Positions 8,724-16,706 of a stretch of DNA of 64,000 bases are shown here, piece after piece. Position 1 is the first letter of the stretch, and each line of letters starts with the position of its first letter. The notes under the pieces were generated by a model. It did not search any database, was not told the DNA's origin, and saw nothing but the letters and a program-made list of their open reading frames with translations. The stretch lies in NCBI GenBank assembly GCA_009837445.1, contig VXTM01000031.1, positions 34,348-98,347 on the forward strand. Direction: 5' to 3'. A program made the translations under genes and the position numbers. This DNA comes from Acidimicrobiaceae bacterium. GTDB taxonomy: Bacteria; Actinomycetota; Acidimicrobiia; Acidimicrobiales; Aldehydirespiratoraceae.

Positions 8724-8735
8724 TGCCCCGCTGAG

Positions 8736-9212
8736 CTACTCGCCGGCTGCTTCGGCCGCCCCTGCGGCCAGCTTCTTCTTGTGGCGCAGGTAGTTGCCGA
8801 CCATCTCCCCGAACGGGGCCGGGTTGTAGATGTCCTCCTCATAGCTCCACAGCCCGCCTCCCGCGTACTTGAGCAGCGTGAAGTTGTACTCCTGGTGGAG
8901 CGAGCCGTCGCCGGGGTCGGCCATCCGGTTCCATACCTTGCACACCACCCACCCCTTCGTCTCGTCGATGATGTACCACTCGATCGGGAAGTGGATCATC
9001 TCGTTGTTGGGCCACTGGCTCATGGTCGATTGGATCCAGTTGTAGATGGCCTCTCGCCCGCCCATGGTGCCGAAGTGGTGCTCGATGTAGGTGGCGTCCT
9101 CGGTGAACTGGTCGGCCCACTCGCGCCAGTCGCCGGACGTGCCGGCTCGCCGGGCCACCTCCTGGTAGCGGGCGAAGGCCTCCTCGATCTCGTCTCGGCT
9201 CCAACGGCTCAT
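8736..9212 (-). CDS. SnoaL/NTF2-like protein 1
   Basis: A 158-residue protein with the NTF2/SnoaL alpha-beta cone pattern: an N-terminal helix (DEIEEAFARYQEVARRAG), then WADQFTEDATYIEHHFG and GREAIYNWI. Members include polyketide cyclases, dehydratases and many uncharacterised proteins, so no reaction can be assigned. AAGGAG precedes the ATG. It lies 40 bases downstream of a second SnoaL-like gene on the same strand, and the two are probably one unit whose products may hetero-dimerise (inference). Its 3' end is 12 bases from the convergent nrdJ stop. Confidence 0.7.
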   Translation of the reverse strand: MSRWSRDEIEEAFARYQEVARRAGTSGDWREWADQFTEDATYIEHHFGTMGGREAIYNWIQSTMSQWPNNEMIHFPIEWYIIDETKGWVVCKVWNRMADPGDGSLHQEYNFTLLKYAGGGLWSYEEDIYNPAPFGEMVGNYLRHKKKLAAGAAEAAGE

Positions 9213-9252
9213 GGTTGACGCTCCTTGCTTGGGGTGCCTGCTCCGGGCAGGG

Positions 9253-9696
9253 TCATCCGGACAGATCGAAGCGTAGGTGACGGCTCAGGTCCCCTACGAG
9301 GTCGACCAGGAAGCAGCGCTCGACGAAGCGCCAGCGCCCGTCGATGCGTCTCAGGGTGTCGTGGTAGCGGCCGCTGATGATGGCCTGCATCGGTGAGTCC
9401 GGAGCCTGCTGGAGAACGATGTAGACCGAGCGGACCGTGGCGGTGCCGCCCTCGGTCTCGATGATCGGGTTGGCGGTGATGTGCCGGGTGCGAGGGGTGC
9501 CGTCGTCGTAGGTGATCACCGTGTTCCGGTACATGTCCGCGATGGCCTGCGCTCCGGAGGGACCGTCGGCATCGTCCCCGTAGCTGAAGGTGCAGTGCTC
9601 CATGAGTTCGCCGACCTCGTCGAAGCGCCCCGCGTCGACAAGCTCGGCGTAGCGGTACAGCTCGTTGGTGATGGCGGTGGCTTCGTCGGAGCCCAT
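9253..9696 (-). CDS. SnoaL/NTF2-like protein 2
   Basis: A 147-residue SnoaL-like protein: ITNELYRYAELVDAGRFDEVGELM, then the central FSYGDDADGPSGAQAIADMY and a C-terminal GRYHDTLRRIDGRWRFVERCFLVDL. This is typical of the nuclear transport factor 2 family; function is unknown. The start at 9696 is chosen because TACGGT lies eight bases upstream on the minus strand and the preceding 27 bases separate it from the divergent yihY gene. A much longer frame runs antisense through yihY and is not credible. It probably forms an operon with SnoaL-like protein 1. Confidence 0.7.
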   Translation of the reverse strand: MGSDEATAITNELYRYAELVDAGRFDEVGELMEHCTFSYGDDADGPSGAQAIADMYRNTVITYDDGTPRTRHITANPIIETEGGTATVRSVYIVLQQAPDSPMQAIISGRYHDTLRRIDGRWRFVERCFLVDLVGDLSRHLRFDLSG

Positions 9697-9704
9697 CGAC
9701 CACG

Positions 9705-9714
9705 ACCGTAGTAT
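9705..9714. promoter_or_regulatory. Overlapping divergent -10 elements
   Basis: The plus strand has TAGTAT at 9709-9714, nine bases before the yihY ATG. The minus strand has TACGGT at 9705-9710, eight bases before the SnoaL-2 ATG. The two hexamers share the TA at 9709-9710. The whole intergenic gap is 27 bases, so both -35 regions would lie in coding DNA. Confidence 0.55.
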
Positions 9715-9723
9715 CGGCTGAGC

Positions 9724-10632
9724 ATGGCGCGCCCCTCGTTGCCCTCCCTGTCCGTGCTGTGGCGCGGTGCACTCAGGTTCGTCGACGACCTGCGCCAGGA
9801 GTGGTCCCGGGCCCGGGTCGGGGGCCTCGCAGCTGAGATCGCATTCTTCGGGCTCCTGGGGCTGTTCCCGGCGGTGATCGTGTTCGCGGCCGCGCTCGGC
9901 TCGCTGGACCTGGTGATCGGCGTAGGCGCGGCGGCCGACACCGAGGAATGGCTGCTGGACCGCGTCGCGGAGACCTTCGGTCGCGACAACACCCTGCGGG
10001 CCACGATCGAGGAGTTGTTCGACCGGTCGAACGCGGGGCTGATCACCGCCGGCGTCCTGATCACCGTCTACGCCTCGTCGCGGGGCTTCACCGCGGTTGT
10101 CGGTGCCCTGGACGTCACATACGGCCATGAGCACCGCAGGAGCTGGTTCTCAACCCGGGTAACCGGCTTCGTGCTGACGCTGTGCACCCTGATCGTGTCT
10201 GCGCTGGTTGCCGCCATGGTGGTGGTGGGGCCCCTGCTCGGCGGCGGTGAGGAACTCGCCGAACGCCTTGGCGCCGGCTCGGCCTTCACCACTGCCTGGG
10301 TGTGGTTCCGCTGGCCGGTGGTGTTCGTCGTGGTGGTCTGCTGGGCCGCCTCCCTCTACCACTTCGCCCCCCGCCGCCGGACTCCATGGCGCACCGATCT
10401 GCCCGGTGCGGTTGTGGGCACGATCTGGTGGCTGACGGTGTCGCTGGGCTTCCGCGTCTACCTCGATGCCGCTTCCAGCGGCGTGAACGCGGTGTTCGGC
10501 CTGCTCGGCGGGGCCTTGAGCCTGCTCATCTGGCTCTACCTGCTTGCGATGGGCCTGCTCGTCGGGGCGGAGATCAACAGCATCCTCAACAACCGCCGCG
10601 ACCAGCACACCGCGACAGAGGCCTCCCGTTAG
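9724..10632 (+). CDS. YihY/BrkB-family inner membrane protein
   Basis: A 302-residue polytopic membrane protein with about six hydrophobic segments, including AEIAFFGLLGLFPAVIVFAA, GLITAGVLITVYASSRGFTA, GFVLTLCTLIVSALVAAMVV, VVFVVVVCWAASLYHFAP and a C-terminal LLGGALSLLIWLYLLAMGLL. The family is widespread but has no firmly established role; the old link to RNase BN was wrong. It diverges from the SnoaL pair across a 27-bp gap and precedes an acyl-CoA dehydrogenase on the same strand by 17 bases, although that gene has its own -10 element. Confidence 0.85.
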   Translation: MARPSLPSLSVLWRGALRFVDDLRQEWSRARVGGLAAEIAFFGLLGLFPAVIVFAAALGSLDLVIGVGAAADTEEWLLDRVAETFGRDNTLRATIEELFDRSNAGLITAGVLITVYASSRGFTAVVGALDVTYGHEHRRSWFSTRVTGFVLTLCTLIVSALVAAMVVVGPLLGGGEELAERLGAGSAFTTAWVWFRWPVVFVVVVCWAASLYHFAPRRRTPWRTDLPGAVVGTIWWLTVSLGFRVYLDAASSGVNAVFGLLGGALSLLIWLYLLAMGLLVGAEINSILNNRRDQHTATEASR

Positions 10633-10636
10633 GCAG

Positions 10637-10642
10637 TACTCT
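10637..10642 (+). promoter_or_regulatory. -10 hexamer, leaderless promoter of the acyl-CoA dehydrogenase gene
   Basis: TACTCT fits TANNNT and ends seven bases before the ATG at 10650. It lies in the 17-base gap after yihY, in which no Shine-Dalgarno sequence is seen. Confidence 0.45.
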
Positions 10643-10649
10643 CGCAGCG

Positions 10650-12425
10650 ATGAGCGATTTCCGGGTCGACCTCGACGAGATCACCTTCAACCTGCGCCAT
10701 GTGGCCGATCTCGAGGGACTGGCCGCGCTCGACGGCTTCGAGCATGTGGAGTCCGACACAGTCGACCAACTGCTCGCCGAGGCGGCGCGGTTCGCGGAGG
10801 AGGTGATCGCGCCGCTGAACCGCGTTGGCGACACGGAGGGCTCGCGCCGCCTCGACGACGGCTCGGTCGCGACGCCCACCGGGTTCAAGGAGGCCTACCG
10901 GTCCTACGTGGAGGCCGGGTGGGGCGCCGTGTCCATGGATCCCGACTACGGCGGCGGGGGCTTCCCCCACCTGGTCGGGCTGGCCACCGAGGAGATGTTC
11001 ACCACTGCTTGCATGTCATGGTCGCTTTGCCCGCTGCTCACCCAGGGCGCCATCAACCTGCTGGGCGCGCACGGAACCGGCGAGCAGAAGGCCCTCTACC
11101 TGCCGCAGATGGCCTCCGGCGTCTGGACCGGCACCATGAACCTCACCGAGCCCCAGGCCGGATCCGACCTCGGGGCGGTAGCGACCCGCGCCGTGCCCCA
11201 GCCCGATGGCTCCTACCGGCTGTTCGGAACCAAGATCTTCATCACCTACGGCGAGCACGACCTTGCCGACAACATCGTTCACCTGGTGCTGGCCCGCACG
11301 CCCGGCGCACCTCCGGGGACCCGGGGGATCAGTTGCTTCCTGGTGCCCAAGCACCTGCCCACCGCCGACGGATCTACCGGTGCCCGCAACGACGTGCACT
11401 GCGTCTCGATCGAGCACAAGCTGGGGATCCACGCCAGCCCCACCTGTGTGATGTCCTACGGCGACGGCGAGGGTGCGGTCGGGTTCCTGGTCGGCGATGA
11501 GAACGGCGGGATGCGGGCCATGTTCACGATGATGAACCATGCCCGTCTCAGCGTCGGCCTGGAAGGGGTGGCCATCGCCGAGCGGTCCTACCAGCAGGCT
11601 CTCGCCTACGCCCACGAGCGACGCCAGGGCCGGGCACCCGGCGCGCCCGCCACCGAGTCGTCGGCCATCATCGACCATCCCGACGTGCGGCGGATGCTGC
11701 TGGACATGCGGTCCACCACCAGCGCGATGCGGGGGCTCGCCTACCGCAACGCGGAGGCCATCGACCGCTCCTCGCACGGGGCTGACGCCGACGAGCGCCA
11801 GGAGGGCTCGGAACGGGCCGCACTGCTGACGCCTCTGACCAAGGCGTGGGCCACTGATCTGGGATGCGAACTGGCCAGCGTCGGCCTTCAGGTGCATGGA
11901 GGTATGGGCTTCATCGAGGAGACCGGCTCGGCCCAGCACTATCGCGACGCCAGAATCGCTCCCATCTACGAGGGCACCAATGGCATACAGTCGGCCGACC
12001 TCGTCGGACGCAAGCTGTCCATGCGGGGCGGTGCCGCGGTGCGCGACCACCTCGACGGCGTCCGGGAGACCGCGGCAGCCCTCGACGGCACCGCGGGCCT
12101 CAAGTCCGTGCGCCAGCACCTCGAAGCCGCGGCGGACGCCACCGGCGAGGCCAGCGAGTGGCTGCTGGCAGCCGAGCCGTTCGATCGCCTCGCGGGTGCA
12201 GACGCCTACCTGAAGATGCTGGCCACCACGACCGGCGGGGCTGCCCTGGCCGACGGAGCACTGGCCGCAGACCGGCTCGAAGCGCCCGAGCTCGCGGCCG
12301 ACCGGACGGTCCTGGCCCGCTTCTTCGCAGCCAACCGGCTGTCGGCAGTTCCGGGACTGTTGGCTGCGGTGACCGAGCCCGCCGACGATCTGGTCGCGGC
12401 CAAGCAGCGGATCCTGGCGGTATAG
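10650..12425 (+). CDS. Long-form acyl-CoA dehydrogenase
   Basis: A 591-residue FAD-dependent acyl-CoA dehydrogenase, longer than the usual 380-400. It has the extra N-terminal segment (SDFRVDLDEITFNLRHVADL) and an extended C-terminal domain seen in mycobacterial FadE5-type enzymes. Recognisable motifs are the flavin/substrate signature TMNLTEPQAGSDLGAV and the late motif APIYEGTNGIQ, where the catalytic glutamate of this subgroup is expected. It should introduce the alpha-beta double bond in fatty-acyl-CoA beta-oxidation. Chain-length preference cannot be read from sequence. The start is supported by the adjacent -10 element. Confidence 0.88.
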   Translation: MSDFRVDLDEITFNLRHVADLEGLAALDGFEHVESDTVDQLLAEAARFAEEVIAPLNRVGDTEGSRRLDDGSVATPTGFKEAYRSYVEAGWGAVSMDPDYGGGGFPHLVGLATEEMFTTACMSWSLCPLLTQGAINLLGAHGTGEQKALYLPQMASGVWTGTMNLTEPQAGSDLGAVATRAVPQPDGSYRLFGTKIFITYGEHDLADNIVHLVLARTPGAPPGTRGISCFLVPKHLPTADGSTGARNDVHCVSIEHKLGIHASPTCVMSYGDGEGAVGFLVGDENGGMRAMFTMMNHARLSVGLEGVAIAERSYQQALAYAHERRQGRAPGAPATESSAIIDHPDVRRMLLDMRSTTSAMRGLAYRNAEAIDRSSHGADADERQEGSERAALLTPLTKAWATDLGCELASVGLQVHGGMGFIEETGSAQHYRDARIAPIYEGTNGIQSADLVGRKLSMRGGAAVRDHLDGVRETAAALDGTAGLKSVRQHLEAAADATGEASEWLLAAEPFDRLAGADAYLKMLATTTGGAALADGALAADRLEAPELAADRTVLARFFAANRLSAVPGLLAAVTEPADDLVAAKQRILAV

Positions 12426-12442
12426 AGGAACCGGCGGACCTA

Positions 12443-13321
12443 GTGGCTGGCGTCTCGGCTCTGCTGATCGGTTCGATCCCGAGCCCGCCCCGCAGCGGCG
12501 TCGATCTCGGGCCGCTGCAGCTGCGGGTCTACGGGATGATGATCGCGCTCGGCGTGCTGGCTTCGGTGTGGCTGTCGCGGCGGCGCTGGGCGGCGCGGGG
12601 CGGCAACCCCGACCAGATCAGCCGGGTGGCTGTCTGGGGCGTGATCGCGGGATTGATCGGCGCCCGCCTGTACCACGTGATCACCGACTGGAAGAGGTTC
12701 CAATCCGACGGCTGGCTGGAAGCCTTCGCCATCTGGGAGGGCGGGCTGGGCATACCCGGTGGTATGGCGGCCGGGATTCTGGTCGGGCTGTGGATGGTCC
12801 GGCGCCAGCACATGAATCAGGGCGAGGCCATCGCGGCGATCGTGCCCACCCTCCCGCTGGCCCAGGCCATCGGGCGTCTGGGCAACTGGTTCAACCAGGA
12901 GTTGTTCGGCGGGCCCACTGACCTGCCCTGGGGCCTCGAGATCGACGAGGCCCACCGCCCGGCGCAGTACCTCGACGTCGAGACCTTCCATCCGACCTTC
13001 CTTTACGAGGCGGTATGGAATCTGCTCCTCTGCGGTCTGCTGCTGCTTCTCGACCGCCGGCGCCGGCTGCTCGACGTTCCGACCCTGGTCACCGACCCCC
13101 GCAGGGTTAGCCGGCCCGGGTCCCTGATGGCCGTTTACGTCCTCGGATACGGGCTCGGGCGGCTCTGGATCGAGGCGGTGCGCATCGATCCCGCCAGCCT
13201 GATCCTGGGTGTCCGGATAAACATCTGGATGAGCCTCGTGCTCATCGCGGGCTCGGCCGCGTACCTGGTCTGGCTCCGCCGGCGCGCTCCCGGGCCGAGA
13301 CGTCCTGTCCTGCCCACCTGA
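12443..13321 (+). CDS. lgt: Prolipoprotein diacylglyceryl transferase
   Basis: A 292-residue membrane enzyme with seven or so hydrophobic helices and the Lgt signature GRLGNWFNQELFGG; IGARLYHVI and WEGGLGIPGGM are also conserved. It transfers diacylglycerol from phosphatidylglycerol to the lipobox cysteine of prolipoproteins. The window supplies several candidate substrates, for example the BMP lipoprotein, the PpiC lipoprotein and the last gene. The GTG at 12443 starts 17 bases after the acyl-CoA dehydrogenase stop, probably co-transcribed. A longer upstream frame overlaps that gene and is rejected. Confidence 0.93.
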   Translation: MAGVSALLIGSIPSPPRSGVDLGPLQLRVYGMMIALGVLASVWLSRRRWAARGGNPDQISRVAVWGVIAGLIGARLYHVITDWKRFQSDGWLEAFAIWEGGLGIPGGMAAGILVGLWMVRRQHMNQGEAIAAIVPTLPLAQAIGRLGNWFNQELFGGPTDLPWGLEIDEAHRPAQYLDVETFHPTFLYEAVWNLLLCGLLLLLDRRRRLLDVPTLVTDPRRVSRPGSLMAVYVLGYGLGRLWIEAVRIDPASLILGVRINIWMSLVLIAGSAAYLVWLRRRAPGPRRPVLPT

Positions 13322-13346
13322 GTGCGAGCGAGGTCGCCGGGTCCGG

Positions 13347-14222
13347 CTAGTTGAAGCCGCGCAGGGGGAAATCGGCGCCGCGCTGGAGCCAGTTGTCGGC
13401 CAGGTAGTCGGCGGTGCCGTCGATCAGGTGCATCGTGTAGGCGTGGCGGCTGCGGTCCGAAGTATTGGCCGCGCTCCAGTGCGGCAGCGTGCCGTGCAGG
13501 GCGATGAGCGTCCCGGCTGCGGCCTCCAGCGGAACCAGGTCCGCAACCGGGTAGGGAGTGTCATCGAGTACGTCGGTGACCGTGCCCCGGTTGCGGTCGG
13601 ACGGGTCCACGAGGCGGAAGCGGGTCTTGACCGGAATCTGGTGGCCGCCGGGCACGGCCCACATGCAGCCGTTGGCCAGGGTGGCGTCCTCGATCGCGAA
13701 CCACAGCCCGATCACGCTCTGGGGCTCGGTCCACAGGAAGGTGTGGTCGCAGTGACAAATGACCTCGCCGCCGATGCCGGGCTGCTTGAAGATGTACATG
13801 GACTGGAGCAGTCGGGGATCGGCTAGGCCGAGGTCGGCGGCGAGAGCAGCCAGCTCGGGGGCCCTCGAGAAGGTGTCGAAGGTGGGGTCGAGGTCGTGCA
13901 TGGCGTGGCCGATCTTGTTGACGGCCAGCGGCATCGGCCGGCTCAGGCGCCCGTCGACGACGGCTCCGTCCTCGAAGAACCAGCGCACCGTGTCGCCCGA
14001 GCCTAGGAACCATTCATCGGAGGCGTGGCTCTGCTCGGTGGTCGAGAACACGGTGAGGCTACCGTCGGTGTCCGGATCGATTCCGGCCAGCATCGAGTTG
14101 ACATGGGCCTTGAGGGCCTCGCACCGCTCGCTGGGCACGAAGCCCGGCAGCACCAGGAAGCCGTCGCGCTCCCAGTCCCGCAACTGGTCCGGCCCAAGGA
14201 TTGACAGGTCCACCAGGTCCAC
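13347..14222 (-). CDS. PhyH-family Fe(II)/2-oxoglutarate dioxygenase
   Basis: A 291-residue phytanoyl-CoA dioxygenase-like protein. The N-terminal WERDGFLVLPGFVPSERC, the metal-binding H-x-D in ICHCDHTFLW, and the distal histidine region LIALHGTLPHWSAANTS with TSDRSRHAYTMHL are visible. Family members hydroxylate small molecules ranging from fatty acyl-CoAs to ectoine and nucleosides, so the substrate is open. Its GTG start follows the stop codon of the upstream ABC permease with no gap, implying translational coupling to that transporter operon. The substrate may therefore be something the importer brings in (inference). Confidence 0.82.
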   Translation of the reverse strand: MDLVDLSILGPDQLRDWERDGFLVLPGFVPSERCEALKAHVNSMLAGIDPDTDGSLTVFSTTEQSHASDEWFLGSGDTVRWFFEDGAVVDGRLSRPMPLAVNKIGHAMHDLDPTFDTFSRAPELAALAADLGLADPRLLQSMYIFKQPGIGGEVICHCDHTFLWTEPQSVIGLWFAIEDATLANGCMWAVPGGHQIPVKTRFRLVDPSDRNRGTVTDVLDDTPYPVADLVPLEAAAGTLIALHGTLPHWSAANTSDRSRHAYTMHLIDGTADYLADNWLQRGADFPLRGFN

Positions 14223-15491
14223 CTAGGCCTCCCCCTTGCGGTACGGCAGACCGTCGGCTCGAGGCATACGCAGCCGCTGGGAGAAGAACACCAGCACCAC
14301 CAGCACGATCACGAACGGCAGGATCGAGATCCACCAGTCGGGCACGGTCGTCGACAGGAAGTACCAGACGGCCGCACCGAGCCCGAGCCCGGCGGCCAGC
14401 CCCGCGTCGATGCGGCGCCTGCGGTTCAGCGCCCACGCCAGCACGGCCAGCAGGGCGATGGTGTTCACCAGCAGCAGGGCGTGCGACGCCGAGCCGTCCA
14501 GGTCCCGCAGCCCCACGCCAAAGGGGTAGCCGAACAGCAGGGCTCCGGCCATGATCCCGCCCGGACGCCAGTTCCCGAATATGAGCGCGGCCAGGCCGAT
14601 GAATCCCCGGCCGTTGGTCTGACCCTCGAGGTAGATGCCCGACAGCTCCGGACTGGCGATGAACGCCCCGCCCAGACCGGCCAGCGCCCCGCTGATCACC
14701 ACGCCGAAGTACTTGTAGAGGTAGATGTTGATGCCCTGGGTCTCGCCGCCGGTGGGGTGCTCGCCGCAGATGCGCAGTCGCAGCCCGAACCGGGTCCGCC
14801 ACATCAACCAGGCACTGAACGGGACCAGCGCGAAGGCGATCATGGTGGCCAGCGAGAGCTGGGCCACCAGGCCCCGGGCCAGCCCGGTGAGGTCGGACAC
14901 GAAGAACCAGTCCTTGCGGGTGAACCAGCCGAGAATGTCGGGCGTGTCCCAGCCGAACAGGTCGCCGCCGGCCAGGAACGGGAAGGTGAACCGGCCGACG
15001 CCGGGGGTGCGGGGCGACTGCGTGATCGAGCCGCCGTCGTAGCCGGTGAGTATCTCCGATGACAGGAACCGGGCAACGCCCGGCGCGGTGACGTTGATGG
15101 CCACGCCCGAGATGATGTGGTCGACGCCGAACGACACGGTGGCGATGGCGTGGATCAGGCCCCCGATGGCGCCGCCGCCCATCCCGATCAGCAGCCCGGC
15201 CCAGCCCCCGTAGTTGATGGCGCCCCAGGCGCCGAACCAGGTGCCCAGTATCAACATCCCCTCCAGGCCGATGTTGACCACCCCGGCTCGTTCCGAGAAC
15301 AGCCCGCCGAGCCCGGCCAGCATGATGGGCACCGCCCAGCGCAGCATGGCCTGCGACGAGGTGACCGCCGTGAGCCGCTGGGTGTCGTCGAAGCCCTGCA
15401 CGACAGTGAGGACGAGCACGCCCACCGCGGCGTAGACCATCCATCGGGCCCAAGTGGGCAGCCGCCCGAGTATCGCCGCCACCGCCATCAT
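14223..15491 (-). CDS. BMP-type ABC transporter permease 2
   Basis: A 422-residue polytopic permease of the branched-chain amino acid/ribose/nucleoside (BPD_transp_2) family. It has about ten hydrophobic segments, and GLFSERAGVVNIGLEGMLILG is the hallmark N-terminal motif of YufQ/NupQ-type permeases; GRGFIGLAALIFGNWRPGG is typical later. It should form the heteromeric membrane channel with the preceding permease. Its ATG overlaps the stop of permease 1 by four bases (ATGA), indicating strict co-expression. Substrate is inferred from the family to be a nucleoside or related purine compound. Confidence 0.88.
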   Translation of the reverse strand: MMAVAAILGRLPTWARWMVYAAVGVLVLTVVQGFDDTQRLTAVTSSQAMLRWAVPIMLAGLGGLFSERAGVVNIGLEGMLILGTWFGAWGAINYGGWAGLLIGMGGGAIGGLIHAIATVSFGVDHIISGVAINVTAPGVARFLSSEILTGYDGGSITQSPRTPGVGRFTFPFLAGGDLFGWDTPDILGWFTRKDWFFVSDLTGLARGLVAQLSLATMIAFALVPFSAWLMWRTRFGLRLRICGEHPTGGETQGINIYLYKYFGVVISGALAGLGGAFIASPELSGIYLEGQTNGRGFIGLAALIFGNWRPGGIMAGALLFGYPFGVGLRDLDGSASHALLLVNTIALLAVLAWALNRRRRIDAGLAAGLGLGAAVWYFLSTTVPDWWISILPFVIVLVVLVFFSQRLRMPRADGLPYRKGEA

Positions 15492-16618
15492 GGCGTGGCC
15501 GCTGGACTGGTTGCCATCGCCGCGGCCGCGGCTGCGGCCTCCTCGCGCTCACGGATCCGGCGCACGACCTCGTAGGCGATGACCGCGGTGAGGATGATGA
15601 CGCCCTTCATGATCTCGACGATCTCGCGAGACGCGGCCCCCGAGATCTGCAGGATCCCCGAGGAGACGTCCAGGAATCCGAAGATCAGGGCGGCCACGGC
15701 CACTCCCGCCGGATGGTTGCGCCCGAGAAGAGCCACCGCGATCCCGGTGAATCCGAGAAGGCTTATGGGGTTCGACGGGTAGTAGCCCGTGTCCATCAGC
15801 TCGGTCATGCCGACCAGTCCGGCCACCATCCCCGAGAGGGTCATGGCGATCACCACCATGCGCTTGGGCGACACCCCTCCCACATGGGATGCGGTCGGGT
15901 TGGCGCCGCTCGACCGCAGGTCGAAGCCGAACACCGTCCGGTTCAGGATCACGTGGTAGACGACCCCGACCACCAACGCGACGACCATCATGCCGGTCAG
16001 CTTCTTGCCCAGGCCGATCTCGCGGGTGAAGACCTCCAGCCAGGAGTTGATGTCGGGCAGCAGGCCGCTCTCCGCGATGGGCTCGGTGCCGACCCGGCCG
16101 CCGGTCGCCGATATCTCGCCCCCCGCCTGCCATTCCACGATCCACCACGCGGCCAGACCGGAGATGACCACCGCGTTGAGCATGATGGTGGAGATCACCT
16201 CGTTCACCCCGCGTGTGACCTTCAGCACTCCGGCCGCGCCCGAGAACGCTCCGCCCACCGCCATGGCGATCACCAGGATGAACGCGACGTGCAGCACCGA
16301 CGGCAGCTCGACCTGGGCGCCTAGGTGGGCGGCGACGATGAAGGCCAGCAGGTACTGGCCCTCCACGCCGATGTTGAACAGGTTCATGCGGAAGCCGATA
16401 GCGGCAGCCACGCCGGACAGGTACAGGGGCGTGGCCCGGTTCAGGATGTCCACCTGGGTTTCGAGCTTGCTGGCGTGCTGGAGCATGTCCGCGTAGGCGG
16501 CCAGCGGATTGCTGCCCGAGATCAGCAGGACGATCGAGGAGAGCACCACCGCGATCACCACCGCCGCTATGGGCGCCGCCGACGCCAGCATCAGCCGGTG
16601 GGTGAGGCGCTCGGTCAC
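15488..16618 (-). CDS. BMP-type ABC transporter permease 1
   Basis: A roughly 376-residue permease of the same family. It has multiple hydrophobic helices, AIGFRMNLFNIGVEGQYLLAF near the N-terminus, and GFTGIAVALLGRNHPAGV near the C-terminus. I chose the GTG at 16618 (VTERLTHRLML) because GGAGG lies about ten bases upstream. An upstream in-frame GTG at 16678 would translate a dispersed repeat (copy C) into an unusual ARAARERSEQERE leader and is less likely. It pairs with permease 2 and the double ATPase in one importer. Confidence 0.87.
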   Translation of the reverse strand: MTERLTHRLMLASAAPIAAVVIAVVLSSIVLLISGSNPLAAYADMLQHASKLETQVDILNRATPLYLSGVAAAIGFRMNLFNIGVEGQYLLAFIVAAHLGAQVELPSVLHVAFILVIAMAVGGAFSGAAGVLKVTRGVNEVISTIMLNAVVISGLAAWWIVEWQAGGEISATGGRVGTEPIAESGLLPDINSWLEVFTREIGLGKKLTGMMVVALVVGVVYHVILNRTVFGFDLRSSGANPTASHVGGVSPKRMVVIAMTLSGMVAGLVGMTELMDTGYYPSNPISLLGFTGIAVALLGRNHPAGVAVAALIFGFLDVSSGILQISGAASREIVEIMKGVIILTAVIAYEVVRRIREREEAAAAAAAMATSPAATP

Positions 16619-16637
16619 GCTGTTCCGGCCTCCGATC

Positions 16638-16686
16638 TCCCGCTCTTGTTCGCTCCGCTCACGGGCCGCTCGGGCCACGGCCTCGC
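16638..16686 (-). repeat. Dispersed repeat, copy C (between the ATPase and permease 1 genes)
   Basis: Read on the minus strand, these 49 bases match 24644-24692 at 48 of 49 positions. The copy fills most of the gap between the ATPase stop (16707) and the permease 1 ribosome-binding site. A shorter shared block (16724-16737, minus) lies just upstream in both copies. Confidence 0.85.
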
Positions 16687-16706
16687 TGAGCGACTTGCCG
16701 CGATCT

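Noticed and set aside
16619..16678. N-terminal extension ARAARERSEQERE on permease 1
   Set aside because: It is the translation of dispersed repeat copy C; a GGAGG-preceded GTG at 16618 gives the normal permease start.
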